Assembly: GCF_047200635.1 (NCBI RefSeq)
Contig: NZ_JBJZOI010000012.1
Location: 124,001-188,000 of the forward strand
Direction: 5' to 3'
From: Saccharopolyspora_C sp047200635
Lineage (GTDB): Bacteria; Actinomycetota; Actinomycetes; Mycobacteriales; Pseudonocardiaceae
Length of the DNA: 64,000 bases
Positions 18,001-24,435 of this stretch are shown piece after piece. Both the position numbers and the translations under genes were made by a program. Below the pieces are notes generated by a model. The model was not told where the DNA came from. It saw only the letters and a list, made by a program, of their open reading frames with translations, and ran no database searches. Positions within the stretch are counted from its first letter, which is position 1, and every line of letters starts with the position of its first letter.

Positions 18001-19131
18001 GGTGATCGCCTTGCGCAGCTCGGCGATGGTCATCGCGCCCAGCACCATCTGCCGGTGCTGCAGCGCGTCGGCCAGCTCGGGGAAGTCCAGGCAGCGAGCG
18101 TAGAAGTCCGCCCGCAACCCGAGCACCACCAGCCCGGGCGGTAGTCCGCCCTCGAACCCCGTGGTGCAGCAGGCCTGCAGGACCTGGACGAACAGCGCCC
18201 GCCGCTGCTCGTCCCGGCACATGGTGAAGGTCTCCTCGAACTGGTCCACGACCAGCACCAACCGGGCCCCGTCGCCGGCCGCGGCCCGCACGTGCCCGGC
18301 CACCGCGTCCCGCACCGGCTCAGCGAACCGGAACTCCGCGTCCGGGTTCTCGCCGTGCGCGACGTCCTCCGCCGCCGCCGCGAGCACCTCGTTGAGCTCG
18401 GGGATCAGCTCGGTCAGCGCACCGAGCGGATCCTCACCGGGAGTGGCGGTGCGCACCGGCCACGACGAGGAACCCTGCTCCGCCAGCGCTCCTCCGGTCA
18501 GCGCGGGCAGCAGACCGGCACCCAGCAACGAGGACTTCCCCGCGCCCGAGGCGCCGACGAGCATCGTGATGCCGCCGTCCTCGGCCACGGAGGCGAGCCG
18601 CTCCACGAGCATCGTCGTCGCCCGCTCCCGGCCGAAGAACCAACCGGAGTCCTCCGCGTTGAACGCCGCCAGACCGCGGTAGGGGCACAGGCTCCCGGGA
18701 GCGGGGTTCGCGATGTCCGCCGGAACGCCGTCCGACGACTCGCCCTCCGCGACCGGCGGCGCCTCCGGAGCCGCGAGCGGGCTGGTCAGGGCCTCGTCCC
18801 ATCGCGCGCGCCAGACCGGGAGTTCGTAGAGTCCGTCCACCGGCGGCTGCGGCTGGTTCTTGCGGGCCGCGCCGATGAGGACCTCGAGGACCACGGACAG
18901 GGCGGCGAACCGGGCGGGCACGTTCCGTCCCCGCCGCCAGTCGCTGATCCGCTGCGCGGTCGGACGGATGGGCCTGCCCCGCTCGTCGATCCGCCGGGCC
19001 CGCTCCACGGCGTCGGCGACCCGCTTCAGCGGAGGGTCGCCGGCCGTGACGTACAGCAGCGCGAACCGTTCCGCGAACCGCGCGCGGGTGCCGGTTCCCG
19101 CCGCCGAGCCCGTCTCTTTCCGGTCCGTCAT
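15040..19131 (-). CDS. HTH-nSTAND NTPase-WD40 protein (1363 residues)
   Basis: This is a very large regulatory NTPase. Residues about 15-90 form a Cro/XRE-like helical domain (RISDWRRGRNVPARFAALSV). A nSTAND-type ATPase follows, with Walker A LVGASGAGKSSLL (about 191-203) and Walker B ARLVLVVDQFEE (about 289-300). One membrane helix lies at about 622-643. The C-terminus (about 700-1327) has 14 WD40 repeats, each with a FSPDGRTLA...DRTVRLWD core, enough for two seven-bladed propellers. The last residues (TIPQIPYEPPCE) are a tail common in this group. Related STAND proteins act as switches in signalling or in immunity and cell death; no effector partner is adjacent. GGAGGAGG precedes the ATG. 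Confidence 0.9.
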   Translation of the reverse strand: MTDRKETGSAAGTGTRARFAERFALLYVTAGDPPLKRVADAVERARRIDERGRPIRPTAQRISDWRRGRNVPARFAALSVVLEVLIGAARKNQPQPPVDGLYELPVWRARWDEALTSPLAAPEAPPVAEGESSDGVPADIANPAPGSLCPYRGLAAFNAEDSGWFFGRERATTMLVERLASVAEDGGITMLVGASGAGKSSLLGAGLLPALTGGALAEQGSSSWPVRTATPGEDPLGALTELIPELNEVLAAAAEDVAHGENPDAEFRFAEPVRDAVAGHVRAAAGDGARLVLVVDQFEETFTMCRDEQRRALFVQVLQACCTTGFEGGLPPGLVVLGLRADFYARCLDFPELADALQHRQMVLGAMTIAELRKAITGPAKATGLQIETGLVDVLLRDLGVSVGRAYGKPGQRAYDAGALPLLSHALLVTWQRRQAGKLTIAGYRAAGGIQGAVAATAERAWAELSAEGQAAARQVLLRLVHVGEDTQDTRRRATYAEIVEHAEHREAARSALDVLTTARLVTLDSDSAEISHEALLYAWPRLRGWIDQDRAGNLARQRLERDAEAWRQEDREASLLYRGPRLETARHWAGKVDPVELTAVSREFLSASLRYRRRASWFRRGTAAAICVFAAVAAVAAVLAVQERDDAEFRQVLAQADRLQAVDPSAAAKLNLVADRMRPGDPGVATRLLSTQNAPLNTPLHGHQGSVYLTTFSPDGKTLVTAGYDRTVRLWDVAARGQPKPLGEPLRGFGSWVTSAVFSPDGRTLAAAGDDHRLRFYDVTDPSRPEPLGPPVSGGDGTIYLIEFSPDGRTLAAANENQTARLWNVADPSRPAPIGRPLRGHTAQVRTLAFSPDGRTLATSGDDRTVRLWNVADPANATPIGAPLEGHNGGMHSVAFSPDGSLLASGSVDKTVRLWDVRDPARARQLGPALIGHNAPVWSVKFSPDGRTLASGSADSSALLWNVTEPSNATQIGQHLSAGSSTVFAVGFSPDGHTLATGGDDGAVRLWSLPERVLAGHTASVNDVAFSPDGTVLVTAGEDRTVRVWDTSDPLRPRPLGAPLPVYSGPVGSVYSATFNRDGTVLATGGGTGTVRLWDMHDPAAPEPLGEPLRVDTRYMGEVVFSPDGRTLVTGNDDVSAQLWDVADPAHPRRIGGPLLGHRGYINEARFSPDGALLATASSDGTVRLWDVRDRERPRQLGEPWATGHEAAYAVAFSPDGRVVATGGGDKTVRLWDVSDPERPEQLGSPLRGHAQNVKSVSFSPDGATLASGSEDRTVRLWDVRDPEHAGPIGLDLSEHRAAVHSVSFSPDGSVVASASGDNTAYLWDLDVRRAAQRICSTTHGVLPREQWEQTIPQIPYEPPCE

Positions 19132-19643
19132 CCCCGTCCTCCTCCGGTCCGGATCCGGACCGGAAAATCCGGTACCCGCCGTTGAGCAGGTACTTCACCG
19201 AGCTCCGGATATGGGTGGGCCCACGTCCGCGTCCCGAGCTGCCATGCTCTGACACAGGCTGCGCCGGACGGGCCACGGACGGTCGAGCGCGCGAACCGGC
19301 CGGAGGTCCGGACAGCAGTCGAGTGGCGGTAGGTGTGCCGCTGAGGTGCCTGGGGGTTTCGTCAGCGGCACACCACACCACACGGCTTCCGTCGGCAGCA
19401 GGCGGGAACCGGACCGTCACGCGGAGTACCGGCACCGACAGCAGCCGAACGATCACGAGAGTACGCGGGAATGCCCCGGCCACTCATGGTGGTCGGGGCA
19501 TTCGTTCCGTCCGACCGGCGGCGAAAACGACCACGACCAGCGGCGAGACCCCGATCGGCCTAGCGGGGGCAGCGGCGAAGTGGATCACTCGGAGCAGCGG
19601 GGCGCGCACGGCGAGATCACCACCGCGAGCGCGGCGGGAGTAG
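19132..19643. other. Non-coding region between nSTAND gene and tRNA
   Basis: These 512 bp contain no believable gene. A rightward open frame (19182-19643) runs through, but it has low-complexity Arg/Thr/Ser composition and overlaps the tRNA 3' end. A strong hairpin at 19471-19505 is listed separately. The nSTAND promoter must lie at the left end. Confidence 0.6.
19471..19505. terminator. Strong hairpin downstream of the tRNA
   Basis: Arms 19471-19485 and 19491-19505 pair over 15 bp with one G-T, around loop TCATG. It lies about 140 bases past the 3' end of the leftward tRNA and before the nSTAND gene, so it most likely ends the tRNA transcript. It could instead end an unseen rightward small RNA. 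Confidence 0.6.
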
Positions 19644-19720
19644 TGGTGCCCCCGGTCGGGATCGAACCGACACTCTGACGAGTTTAAGTCGTCTGCCTCT
19701 GCCAGTTGGGCTACGGGGGC
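19644..19720 (-). tRNA. tRNA with UAA anticodon (Leu, UUA codon) but class-I shape
   Basis: The reverse strand folds as a full tRNA with encoded CCA. The acceptor stem GCCCCCG/CGGGGGC is perfect, the D stem has 3 bp (GCC/GGC), and the anticodon stem is GACGA/TCGTC with loop CTTAAAC. The variable loop is only 5 bases (AGAGT), the T arm is GTCGG-TTCGATC-CCGAC, and the discriminator is A. The anticodon UAA reads UUA (leucine). Standard bacterial tRNA-Leu is class II with a long variable arm, so this one is atypical. It may be a second, non-bldA UUA decoder or carry another amino acid. Confidence 0.88.
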
Positions 19721-19886
19721 TCGTCTCAGCGGACGTCCAGGACTGCCCGCCCTGGTCGCGGACCCGACTGCGGGCCAGGCCTCGACCGCCGGATCGGACG
19801 CACTGACTGTGCCCCGGGTTCCCGTTGATCGAAAACCGCCGAGCAGAGCAGTTCGTTCCTCCGCGCGCCCGGGGAAGTCGCGGGGC

Positions 19887-21026
19887 TCATCGATCCCACC
19901 TCGGTGTCGCGGCGGAGGCGGCCAGGTGCTCGAAGCGCTCCGCGACCCAGCCGTGCACCGCGGCGGAAACGGCGCCGTCCTGCGCCCGGTGCTCGAACCA
20001 GCGCCAATCGCAGTTGACGTTGACCTCCAGGAAGACGTGGTCCGAGCCGACCGCCAGCAGGTCGAACGCGGCCACGTGCAAGCGCCAGAACCGGCACAGC
20101 GCGCGCAACTGGGTCAGCAGCGCCGAGGGGAGCTCGATGCGTTCGACGATCACCGAGTCCGGGTCGACCCACAGCTGCGCCGGATCCAGCTTGTCCACCC
20201 GGTAGCCGATCACTTCGTCACCCACCACGAAGGCCCGGATCTCGTGCTGGGCATCGACGTACTGCTGCACCAGCACCGGGGCGGGTTCCCTCGCCTCCGC
20301 CGATCGCCGGATGTCCAGCGGCCGCGGGAACAAGCCGCGCAGCGCTCCCGGCTCGGGTTCGAGCATGTGGTGGCCGGCGGTCTTGACGATGCAGCGCCCG
20401 CCGCCCGGGCGGCTGCGGCCCGGCAGCGTGGTGACCGCGGTCCTCGGCACCCGGAATCCGAACGCGGTGGCATCTCGGAGCTGGGTGAGGCGGTCCAGGT
20501 GCGCGCTCGACCGCACCGGGTTGATCTGCTCCCAGTCGACCCGGCCGGACAGCCAGCTGGAGACCGCTCGCCACTGCTCGCGAACGTAGGCACCGTGCAC
20601 CGTGGTCGGATCCACGGGCAGCGCGGTGATGTCGAAGTGGCGCCGCCACACCACGATCGGCCGCAGCAACCACCGCTCGAACTCGATGAGCGGGGTGTCG
20701 GTGTAGACCGTGAGCGCGATGTCGAGGCACCGGTCGGCGTCGATGCGCACCATCCGGATGCCGCGCTCCGCGAGGGCCAGGGAGAGCTCGTTCATCTCCA
20801 TGTCGGCGGCGCGGGCCAGCACGAGCACGCACGGGATGGGATCACCGTCGCCCTCGTTCACCAGGTCGGCGCGGTGCACGCGCTCCTGGAAGTCGAGGCT
20901 GGTGTCGTCGGAGCGGAAGAAGTAGTCCTGCCCCTGCAGCAGCAGCGGGCCGGGTCGGAAATCGGCGGCGAAGGCGCCGGACTCGGGGCCGAACGGGTGC
21001 GCGAAGTCGTCCGCCCCCTCGGTCAT
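19887..21026 (-). CDS. ATP-grasp peptide ligase, graspetide (microviridin-type) maturase-like
   Basis: This 379-residue ATP-grasp enzyme is of the MvdC/MvdD type, which forms ester or amide links between side chains of a precursor peptide. Residues 1-65 are an unusual extension. The pre-ATP-grasp domain starts at CVLVLARAADMEMNELSLAL. ATP-grasp motifs follow: GRCIVKTAGHH (Lys215), VQQYVDAQHEIRAFVVGDEV (Glu262, Arg264), VAAFDLLAV (Asp322) and FLEVNVNCDW (Glu334, Asn336), the metal and nucleotide ligands. AGGAGG lies ten bases before the ATG. A 42-codon gene ends 55 bases upstream and is the obvious substrate candidate. No transporter or methyltransferase is adjacent. A RimK-like ligase acting on a protein is the alternative. 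Confidence 0.82.
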   Translation of the reverse strand: MTEGADDFAHPFGPESGAFAADFRPGPLLLQGQDYFFRSDDTSLDFQERVHRADLVNEGDGDPIPCVLVLARAADMEMNELSLALAERGIRMVRIDADRCLDIALTVYTDTPLIEFERWLLRPIVVWRRHFDITALPVDPTTVHGAYVREQWRAVSSWLSGRVDWEQINPVRSSAHLDRLTQLRDATAFGFRVPRTAVTTLPGRSRPGGGRCIVKTAGHHMLEPEPGALRGLFPRPLDIRRSAEAREPAPVLVQQYVDAQHEIRAFVVGDEVIGYRVDKLDPAQLWVDPDSVIVERIELPSALLTQLRALCRFWRLHVAAFDLLAVGSDHVFLEVNVNCDWRWFEHRAQDGAVSAAVHGWVAERFEHLAASAATPRWDR

Positions 21027-21081
21027 CGCCCCAGTCCTCCTGCGGTACCGCGATCATCGTCGGCCGGTGGGCCGACCGACG

Positions 21082-21210
21082 TCAATCGTCCTTCTTGCGG
21101 AACACTTCGGACGCGGCCCGGTACTCGGCCGCGAAGTCCGCGAGCGGGCCGTCCTGCACTTCGCCGCTGCGCAGCAGAGCCGCTAGTTCTTGGAGAGTCA
21201 AAGGATTCAC
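21082..21210 (-). CDS. 42-residue peptide, candidate precursor for the ATP-grasp ligase
   Basis: This small gene begins with GTG and encodes VNPLTLQELAALLRSGEVQD followed by a Phe/Tyr/Glu/Asp-rich end (ADFAAEYRAASEVFRKKDD). The N-terminal part is a likely amphipathic leader helix (LQELAALLRSG). The C-terminal part has Ser, Lys, Glu and Asp side chains that an ATP-grasp ligase could join. An in-frame stop 30 bases upstream and no other start fix the maximum length. A purine-rich GGGGAAGG lies just before the start. A promoter with an inverted repeat lies 50-90 bases upstream. The peptide does not match the classic microviridin TxKxPSD core, so its class is unproven. Third positions are GC-rich, as expected for a real gene. 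Confidence 0.65.
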   Translation of the reverse strand: MNPLTLQELAALLRSGEVQDGPLADFAAEYRAASEVFRKKDD

Positions 21211-21255
21211 CCCTTCCCCAACTGAGGCATCCTTTCAGGTGAAGACACCCCGACA

Positions 21256-21300
21256 GTCTTGGATTACCCGCTACTCATTGTCAAGGGTAGCGGGTGATCC
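21256..21300 (-). promoter_or_regulatory. Promoter of the peptide/ATP-grasp operon inside a 14-bp inverted repeat
   Basis: A consensus -35 TTGACA is read leftward at 21284-21279. It sits in the 12-base spacer of an inverted repeat with arms 21261-21274 (GGATTACCCGCTAC) and 21287-21300 (GTAGCGGGTGATCC), matching at 13 of 14 positions. A weak -10 (AAGACT or CAAGAC) lies 17-18 bases on. A dimeric regulator bound here would cover the promoter. Confidence 0.6.
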
Positions 21301-21383
21301 AGTCCCCTGCACGGAGCAGTCCCCACCCGGACGCCAATCACCGCGCGCTCCACTGAGCACGCGGTGATCACCGAGGGTGCTGG

Positions 21384-22706
21384 TCAGCTGGCCGCTGCCC
21401 GCTCGAAGTCGGCCTTCGGGTTCTGGATCTGCCCCATGGAGACCGCTTCCCGCTTGAACAGGAACGCCAGCGTCCAGTCGATGACGATCCGCATCTTGCG
21501 GTTGAAGGTGGGCATCCGGCTGACGTGGTAGCTGCGGTGCATGAACCAGGCGATGAAGCCCTTGGCCTTGAAGCCGTAGACGTCGGCAACGCCCTTGTAG
21601 AGCCCCAGCCCCGCGACCGAACCGGCGTAGGCGTGGCGGTACTCCTTGGTGGACTTGCCGCGCAGGCTCGCCAGCAGGTTCTTGCCGAGCTGGTTGGCCT
21701 GCCGAACCGCGTGCTGCGCGGACGGGGCGCAGGTCGCGTTCGGGTCGTCGTCGGTCTTGGACAGGTCCGGCACGGCGGAGCAGTCACCGGCGGCCCACAC
21801 GTTCGGCAGACCCTCGACCTGGAGGTGCGAGGTCGCCTTGACGCGACCGCGCTCGTCGAGCGGCAGGTCGGTGTTCTTCAGCACCGGGTTGGCCTTCACA
21901 CCCGCGTTCCACACCAGGGTGTCGGTGTCGAACTCGGTGCCGTCGGAGAGCATCGCGTGCCCGTTCTCAACGGACTTCAGGAAGGTGTTCAGGTAGACCT
22001 GAATGCCGCGCTCTTCGAGGGCCTTGACGACGTAGACGCCCATCTTCTCGCTGACCTCGGGCATCACGCGCCCGGCGGCCTCGACGAGGACCCACCGCAT
22101 GTCCTCCGGCGAGATGGACTGGTAGTAGCGGGTGGCGTAGCGAGCCATGTCCTCCAGCTCCGCCAACGCCTCCGCCCCGGCGAAGCCGCCGCCGACGAAG
22201 GTGAAGGTGAGCAGCCGCTTGCGCAGCTCCTCGTCGGAGGTGTTGGCCGCGGCGTCCATCTTGGCCAGCACGTGATTGCGCAGGTAGATGGCCTCGCCGA
22301 CGGTCTTGAGGCTGATGCCTTGCTCGGCCAGACCGGGGATGGGCAGAAGTCGGGACACCGAGCCGAGCGCCACGACGAGGACATCGTAGGCAAGCTCTTC
22401 AGGGCCTGTCTGCGGGTTCTCGATCGTCACGACCTGGTCGGCGTGCTTGATCTCAGTGACACTGGCGGTGATCACATGGCACCGCTTCAGGACTCGTCGC
22501 AGTGGCGCTACCACGTGGCGAGGCTCGACCGAGCCCGCGGCCGCTTCCGGTAGGAACGGCTGGTAGGTCATGTGCGGCTGAGGGTCGACCACGGTGACGG
22601 AGGCCTCACGCCGCCCCAGCTTCGACTGAAGCTGAAGCGCCGTGTACATGCCGACGTAGCCGCCGCCGAGGATGAGAATCCGGGTGGGTTCGGATTTACC
22701 AGCCAT
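21384..22706 (-). CDS. ndh: Type II NADH:quinone oxidoreductase
   Basis: This 440-residue FAD enzyme passes electrons from NADH to the quinone pool without pumping protons. The FAD-binding motif ILILGGGYVGMYTALQL is at the N-terminus. The NADH-binding Rossmann motif is FTFVGGGFAGAEALAELEDM (about residue 167). The FAD ATG-type motif is LPNVWAAGDCSAVPD, followed by CAPSAQHAVRQANQLGKN. The C-terminal amphipathic region (about 380-430, MRIVIDWTLAFLF) is the membrane-binding part. The ATG at 22706 lacks a clear ribosome-binding site. The next gene on this strand is the small peptide 173 bases downstream, which has its own promoter. Confidence 0.95.
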   Translation of the reverse strand: MAGKSEPTRILILGGGYVGMYTALQLQSKLGRREASVTVVDPQPHMTYQPFLPEAAAGSVEPRHVVAPLRRVLKRCHVITASVTEIKHADQVVTIENPQTGPEELAYDVLVVALGSVSRLLPIPGLAEQGISLKTVGEAIYLRNHVLAKMDAAANTSDEELRKRLLTFTFVGGGFAGAEALAELEDMARYATRYYQSISPEDMRWVLVEAAGRVMPEVSEKMGVYVVKALEERGIQVYLNTFLKSVENGHAMLSDGTEFDTDTLVWNAGVKANPVLKNTDLPLDERGRVKATSHLQVEGLPNVWAAGDCSAVPDLSKTDDDPNATCAPSAQHAVRQANQLGKNLLASLRGKSTKEYRHAYAGSVAGLGLYKGVADVYGFKAKGFIAWFMHRSYHVSRMPTFNRKMRIVIDWTLAFLFKREAVSMGQIQNPKADFERAAAS

Positions 22707-23044
22707 GCAGACATGGTCGCACCACTGGAGTGGGACACACTCCGCAGACCCCCCCTAATGTGACGCCAGTCGCGCGTGGTCCTGCTCACGATCAACGCGC
22801 TGCGCTCGGGCGACCGCACTCGGTGTCCGCGGCGGAGCGCGGACGGGGGGATCGATCGCCGATCACCTTACCGAGTTTTGCGGCGTCGAAGCCAGCTCGC
22901 CGCATCATCTGCGGCGGAATCCACCCGTCAGCGCCGATCTGGCGCCGCCTTCCCCCGCCCTCGCGCCCGGTTCCGCCGAGCAGCGCAACGAGGCGGCTGA
23001 ATCGAGCCGAGCGGCGGCGCAGCCGGCTCGGCGGCGGGGCGCGG
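22707..23044. other. Intergenic region between vapC-like and ndh genes
   Basis: No gene is seen in these 338 bp. A G/C-rich imperfect hairpin (about 23007-23031, CCGAGC with GCTCGG) could terminate the vapC-like transcript. The ndh promoter should lie near the left end. Confidence 0.5.
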
Positions 23045-23464
23045 TCAGATCGGGACCACCGCGATCCCGTCCCGCTCCTCCCCCGCCGGGTGATCGGCCC
23101 GGTGCGCTTCGGGGGTCCCGGTGAGGAGCAGGACGGGGCGCGCGAGCTCGCTCGCGGTGGCTCCGACTATTGCGTCCACTGTGGAGTTCTCTGGACCGCC
23201 GACCCGGGATCCCGCCGCACGGGCGATGTCGACCGTCACCGGGTGCACCACCACCCGGCCCAGCACCTCCTGCACACCGGCCTCGCCGGGCTCGGCCACG
23301 CCGAGCACCTCGGCGAGCGTGACGGCGCTGACGACCACCCGAGCCCGTCGCGCCCGAGCGACCTCGAGGTGCGCCCGCACCAGCGGGTCCCCAGCGGCGA
23401 GCCGGGCCACCGCCGCGCCGTCCAGCAGCAGCGTGCCGCCGACCGCTACTCGCGATCCGGCCAC
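23045..23464 (-). CDS. PIN-domain VapC-like toxin, possibly degenerate
   Basis: This 139-residue protein has the PIN fold order: first acid in TLLLDGAAVARL, second in SAVTLAEVLGV, third in NSTVDAIVGATA. PIN toxins of this type cut RNA using three or four acidic residues. The last motif, normally TSDPxDF, reads LLTGTPEAHRA here, so the fourth acid is missing and activity may be reduced. The GTG at 23464 overlaps the end of the upstream antitoxin gene by 19 bases, the usual toxin-antitoxin arrangement. It is the last gene of the pair. Confidence 0.72.
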   Translation of the reverse strand: MAGSRVAVGGTLLLDGAAVARLAAGDPLVRAHLEVARARRARVVVSAVTLAEVLGVAEPGEAGVQEVLGRVVVHPVTVDIARAAGSRVGGPENSTVDAIVGATASELARPVLLLTGTPEAHRADHPAGEERDGIAVVPI

Positions 23465-23805
23465 GCGCGCCCCGCCTCCGCCAGCAGCGATTCCGACGGC
23501 GCGCCGTGCTCGCGCTCCATCCGGTCGACCAGCTCGGTGAGCAGGTCGAGCTCCAGCTGCCGCGCCACGGCGTCGCTGACGTACTGGCTGAACGCGCCCC
23601 GCCCGACGCGCTCCTGCACCGCCTTGGTCAGGTCCTCCGGCAGGGAGACGCTGACCTTCCGCGCCCGCCCGAGCGAGCGGCCACCTCCGGCATCGGGCGG
23701 CACCACCACGTCCCGCCGCCCCGGTGGCGGCTCGACGAACTCCCGGTACGCACCGATCAGCTCGGCCAACCGCGCGGCCGATTCCGGCAATCTCCGCCCT
23801 TCCAC
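23446..23805 (-). CDS. Ribbon-helix-helix VapB-like antitoxin
   Basis: This 119-residue protein has a central RHH/CopG DNA-binding motif (RKVSVSLPEDLTKAVQERVG followed by GAFSQYVSDAVARQLELD). A charged C-terminal helix should bind the PIN toxin encoded immediately downstream. RHH antitoxins repress their own operon. The GTG at 23805 is preferred over GTG at 23814 because GAGGAGG then sits eight bases upstream. The N-terminal 50 residues are longer than in most VapB proteins. Confidence 0.72.
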   Translation of the reverse strand: MEGRRLPESAARLAELIGAYREFVEPPPGRRDVVVPPDAGGGRSLGRARKVSVSLPEDLTKAVQERVGRGAFSQYVSDAVARQLELDLLTELVDRMEREHGAPSESLLAEAGRAWPDRE

Positions 23806-24069
23806 CGCAACCACCTCCTCGCCTGGAGCCTCGACCAGCCGCGCCCGTCCAGGACCCTTCGATTATGCTACCGGCGGTGGCAACCTCGACCAAGGGTCGT
23901 CGGCGCTGATCACCCCATCGAGCGGGGACGGCCGACGCGCCCGGGCGCAACCGCATCACCCGGACGACGGTCCCGGGTGGCACCGGTTCGGACCTGTCCC
24001 GGGACGCGGAGCGCCGCCACACTGATCGGCGCGCACTGCGGTGCTCCGGCGGCGAGAGGCGGCACGACC

Positions 24070-24342
24070 GTGGGGAAGCTGGCGCTGGTGCCGAGGAACG
24101 ACGGCACGGACGTCTCCTTCGTCGTCGATCTCAGCACCCGTGGCCTGGTGGGCGAGGTGCTCCCCAGCGACGTGCACCGCGGCTGGTGGCGGGCGGCGGT
24201 GACCGATCCCCGCTCCGGCTACGGCCTCGTGTGCCGGACCGAGCGCGGCGAGGTGCTGGTCGACCGCCCGCAGGCGGGGACCGAGGCCTACCCCAGCCCG
24301 CAGGAGGCCCTCCGCGCCGTCGAGCGGCACCGCACCCGCTGA
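24070..24342 (+). CDS. Conserved-type small protein, unknown function
   Basis: This 90-residue soluble protein starts VGKLALVPRNDGTDVSFVVD and ends with a predicted helix (SPQEALRAVERHRTR). Codon use is normal for the window. The GTG at 24070 is picked because the folded-looking sequence begins there; GAGAGG lies about ten bases upstream. It is convergent with the uracil-DNA glycosylase. I do not recognise a family. Confidence 0.6.
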   Translation: MGKLALVPRNDGTDVSFVVDLSTRGLVGEVLPSDVHRGWWRAAVTDPRSGYGLVCRTERGEVLVDRPQAGTEAYPSPQEALRAVERHRTR

Positions 24343-24412
24343 CCGCTCCCGGTGGCGGACAGCGTCGACGAGGCGGGCACCGGTCGGACCCGCCGCCGAC
24401 GCCCCCGGCCCC

Positions 24413-24434
24413 CTCCGCGGCCCCCGCCGCGGAG
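24413..24434. terminator. Hairpin between convergent genes
   Basis: A perfect 8-bp stem (CTCCGCGG/CCGCGGAG) with a six-base loop lies just beyond the end of the uracil-DNA glycosylase. A larger imperfect stem lies to its left (24362-24401). Confidence 0.55.
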
Positions 24435-24435
24435 A

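Noticed and set aside
15109..18144. A 1011-codon rightward open frame opposite the nSTAND gene
   Set aside because: Its apparent repeats only mirror the WD40 coding repeats on the other strand.
19182..19643. A 153-codon rightward frame before the tRNA
   Set aside because: Low-complexity Arg/Ser/Thr sequence, no ribosome-binding site, and it runs through a strong terminator hairpin.
21211..21233. A 7-codon frame (ATG...TGA) just before the 42-codon gene, as a possible leader peptide
   Set aside because: Too short to support from sequence alone and without a properly spaced ribosome-binding site; its stop overlaps the GTG, which may be chance.
21364..21371. GTGATCAC octamer, also seen in several intergenic regions
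   Set aside because: The same octamer also occurs inside ppx and the desaturase genes, so I see no clear link to promoters.
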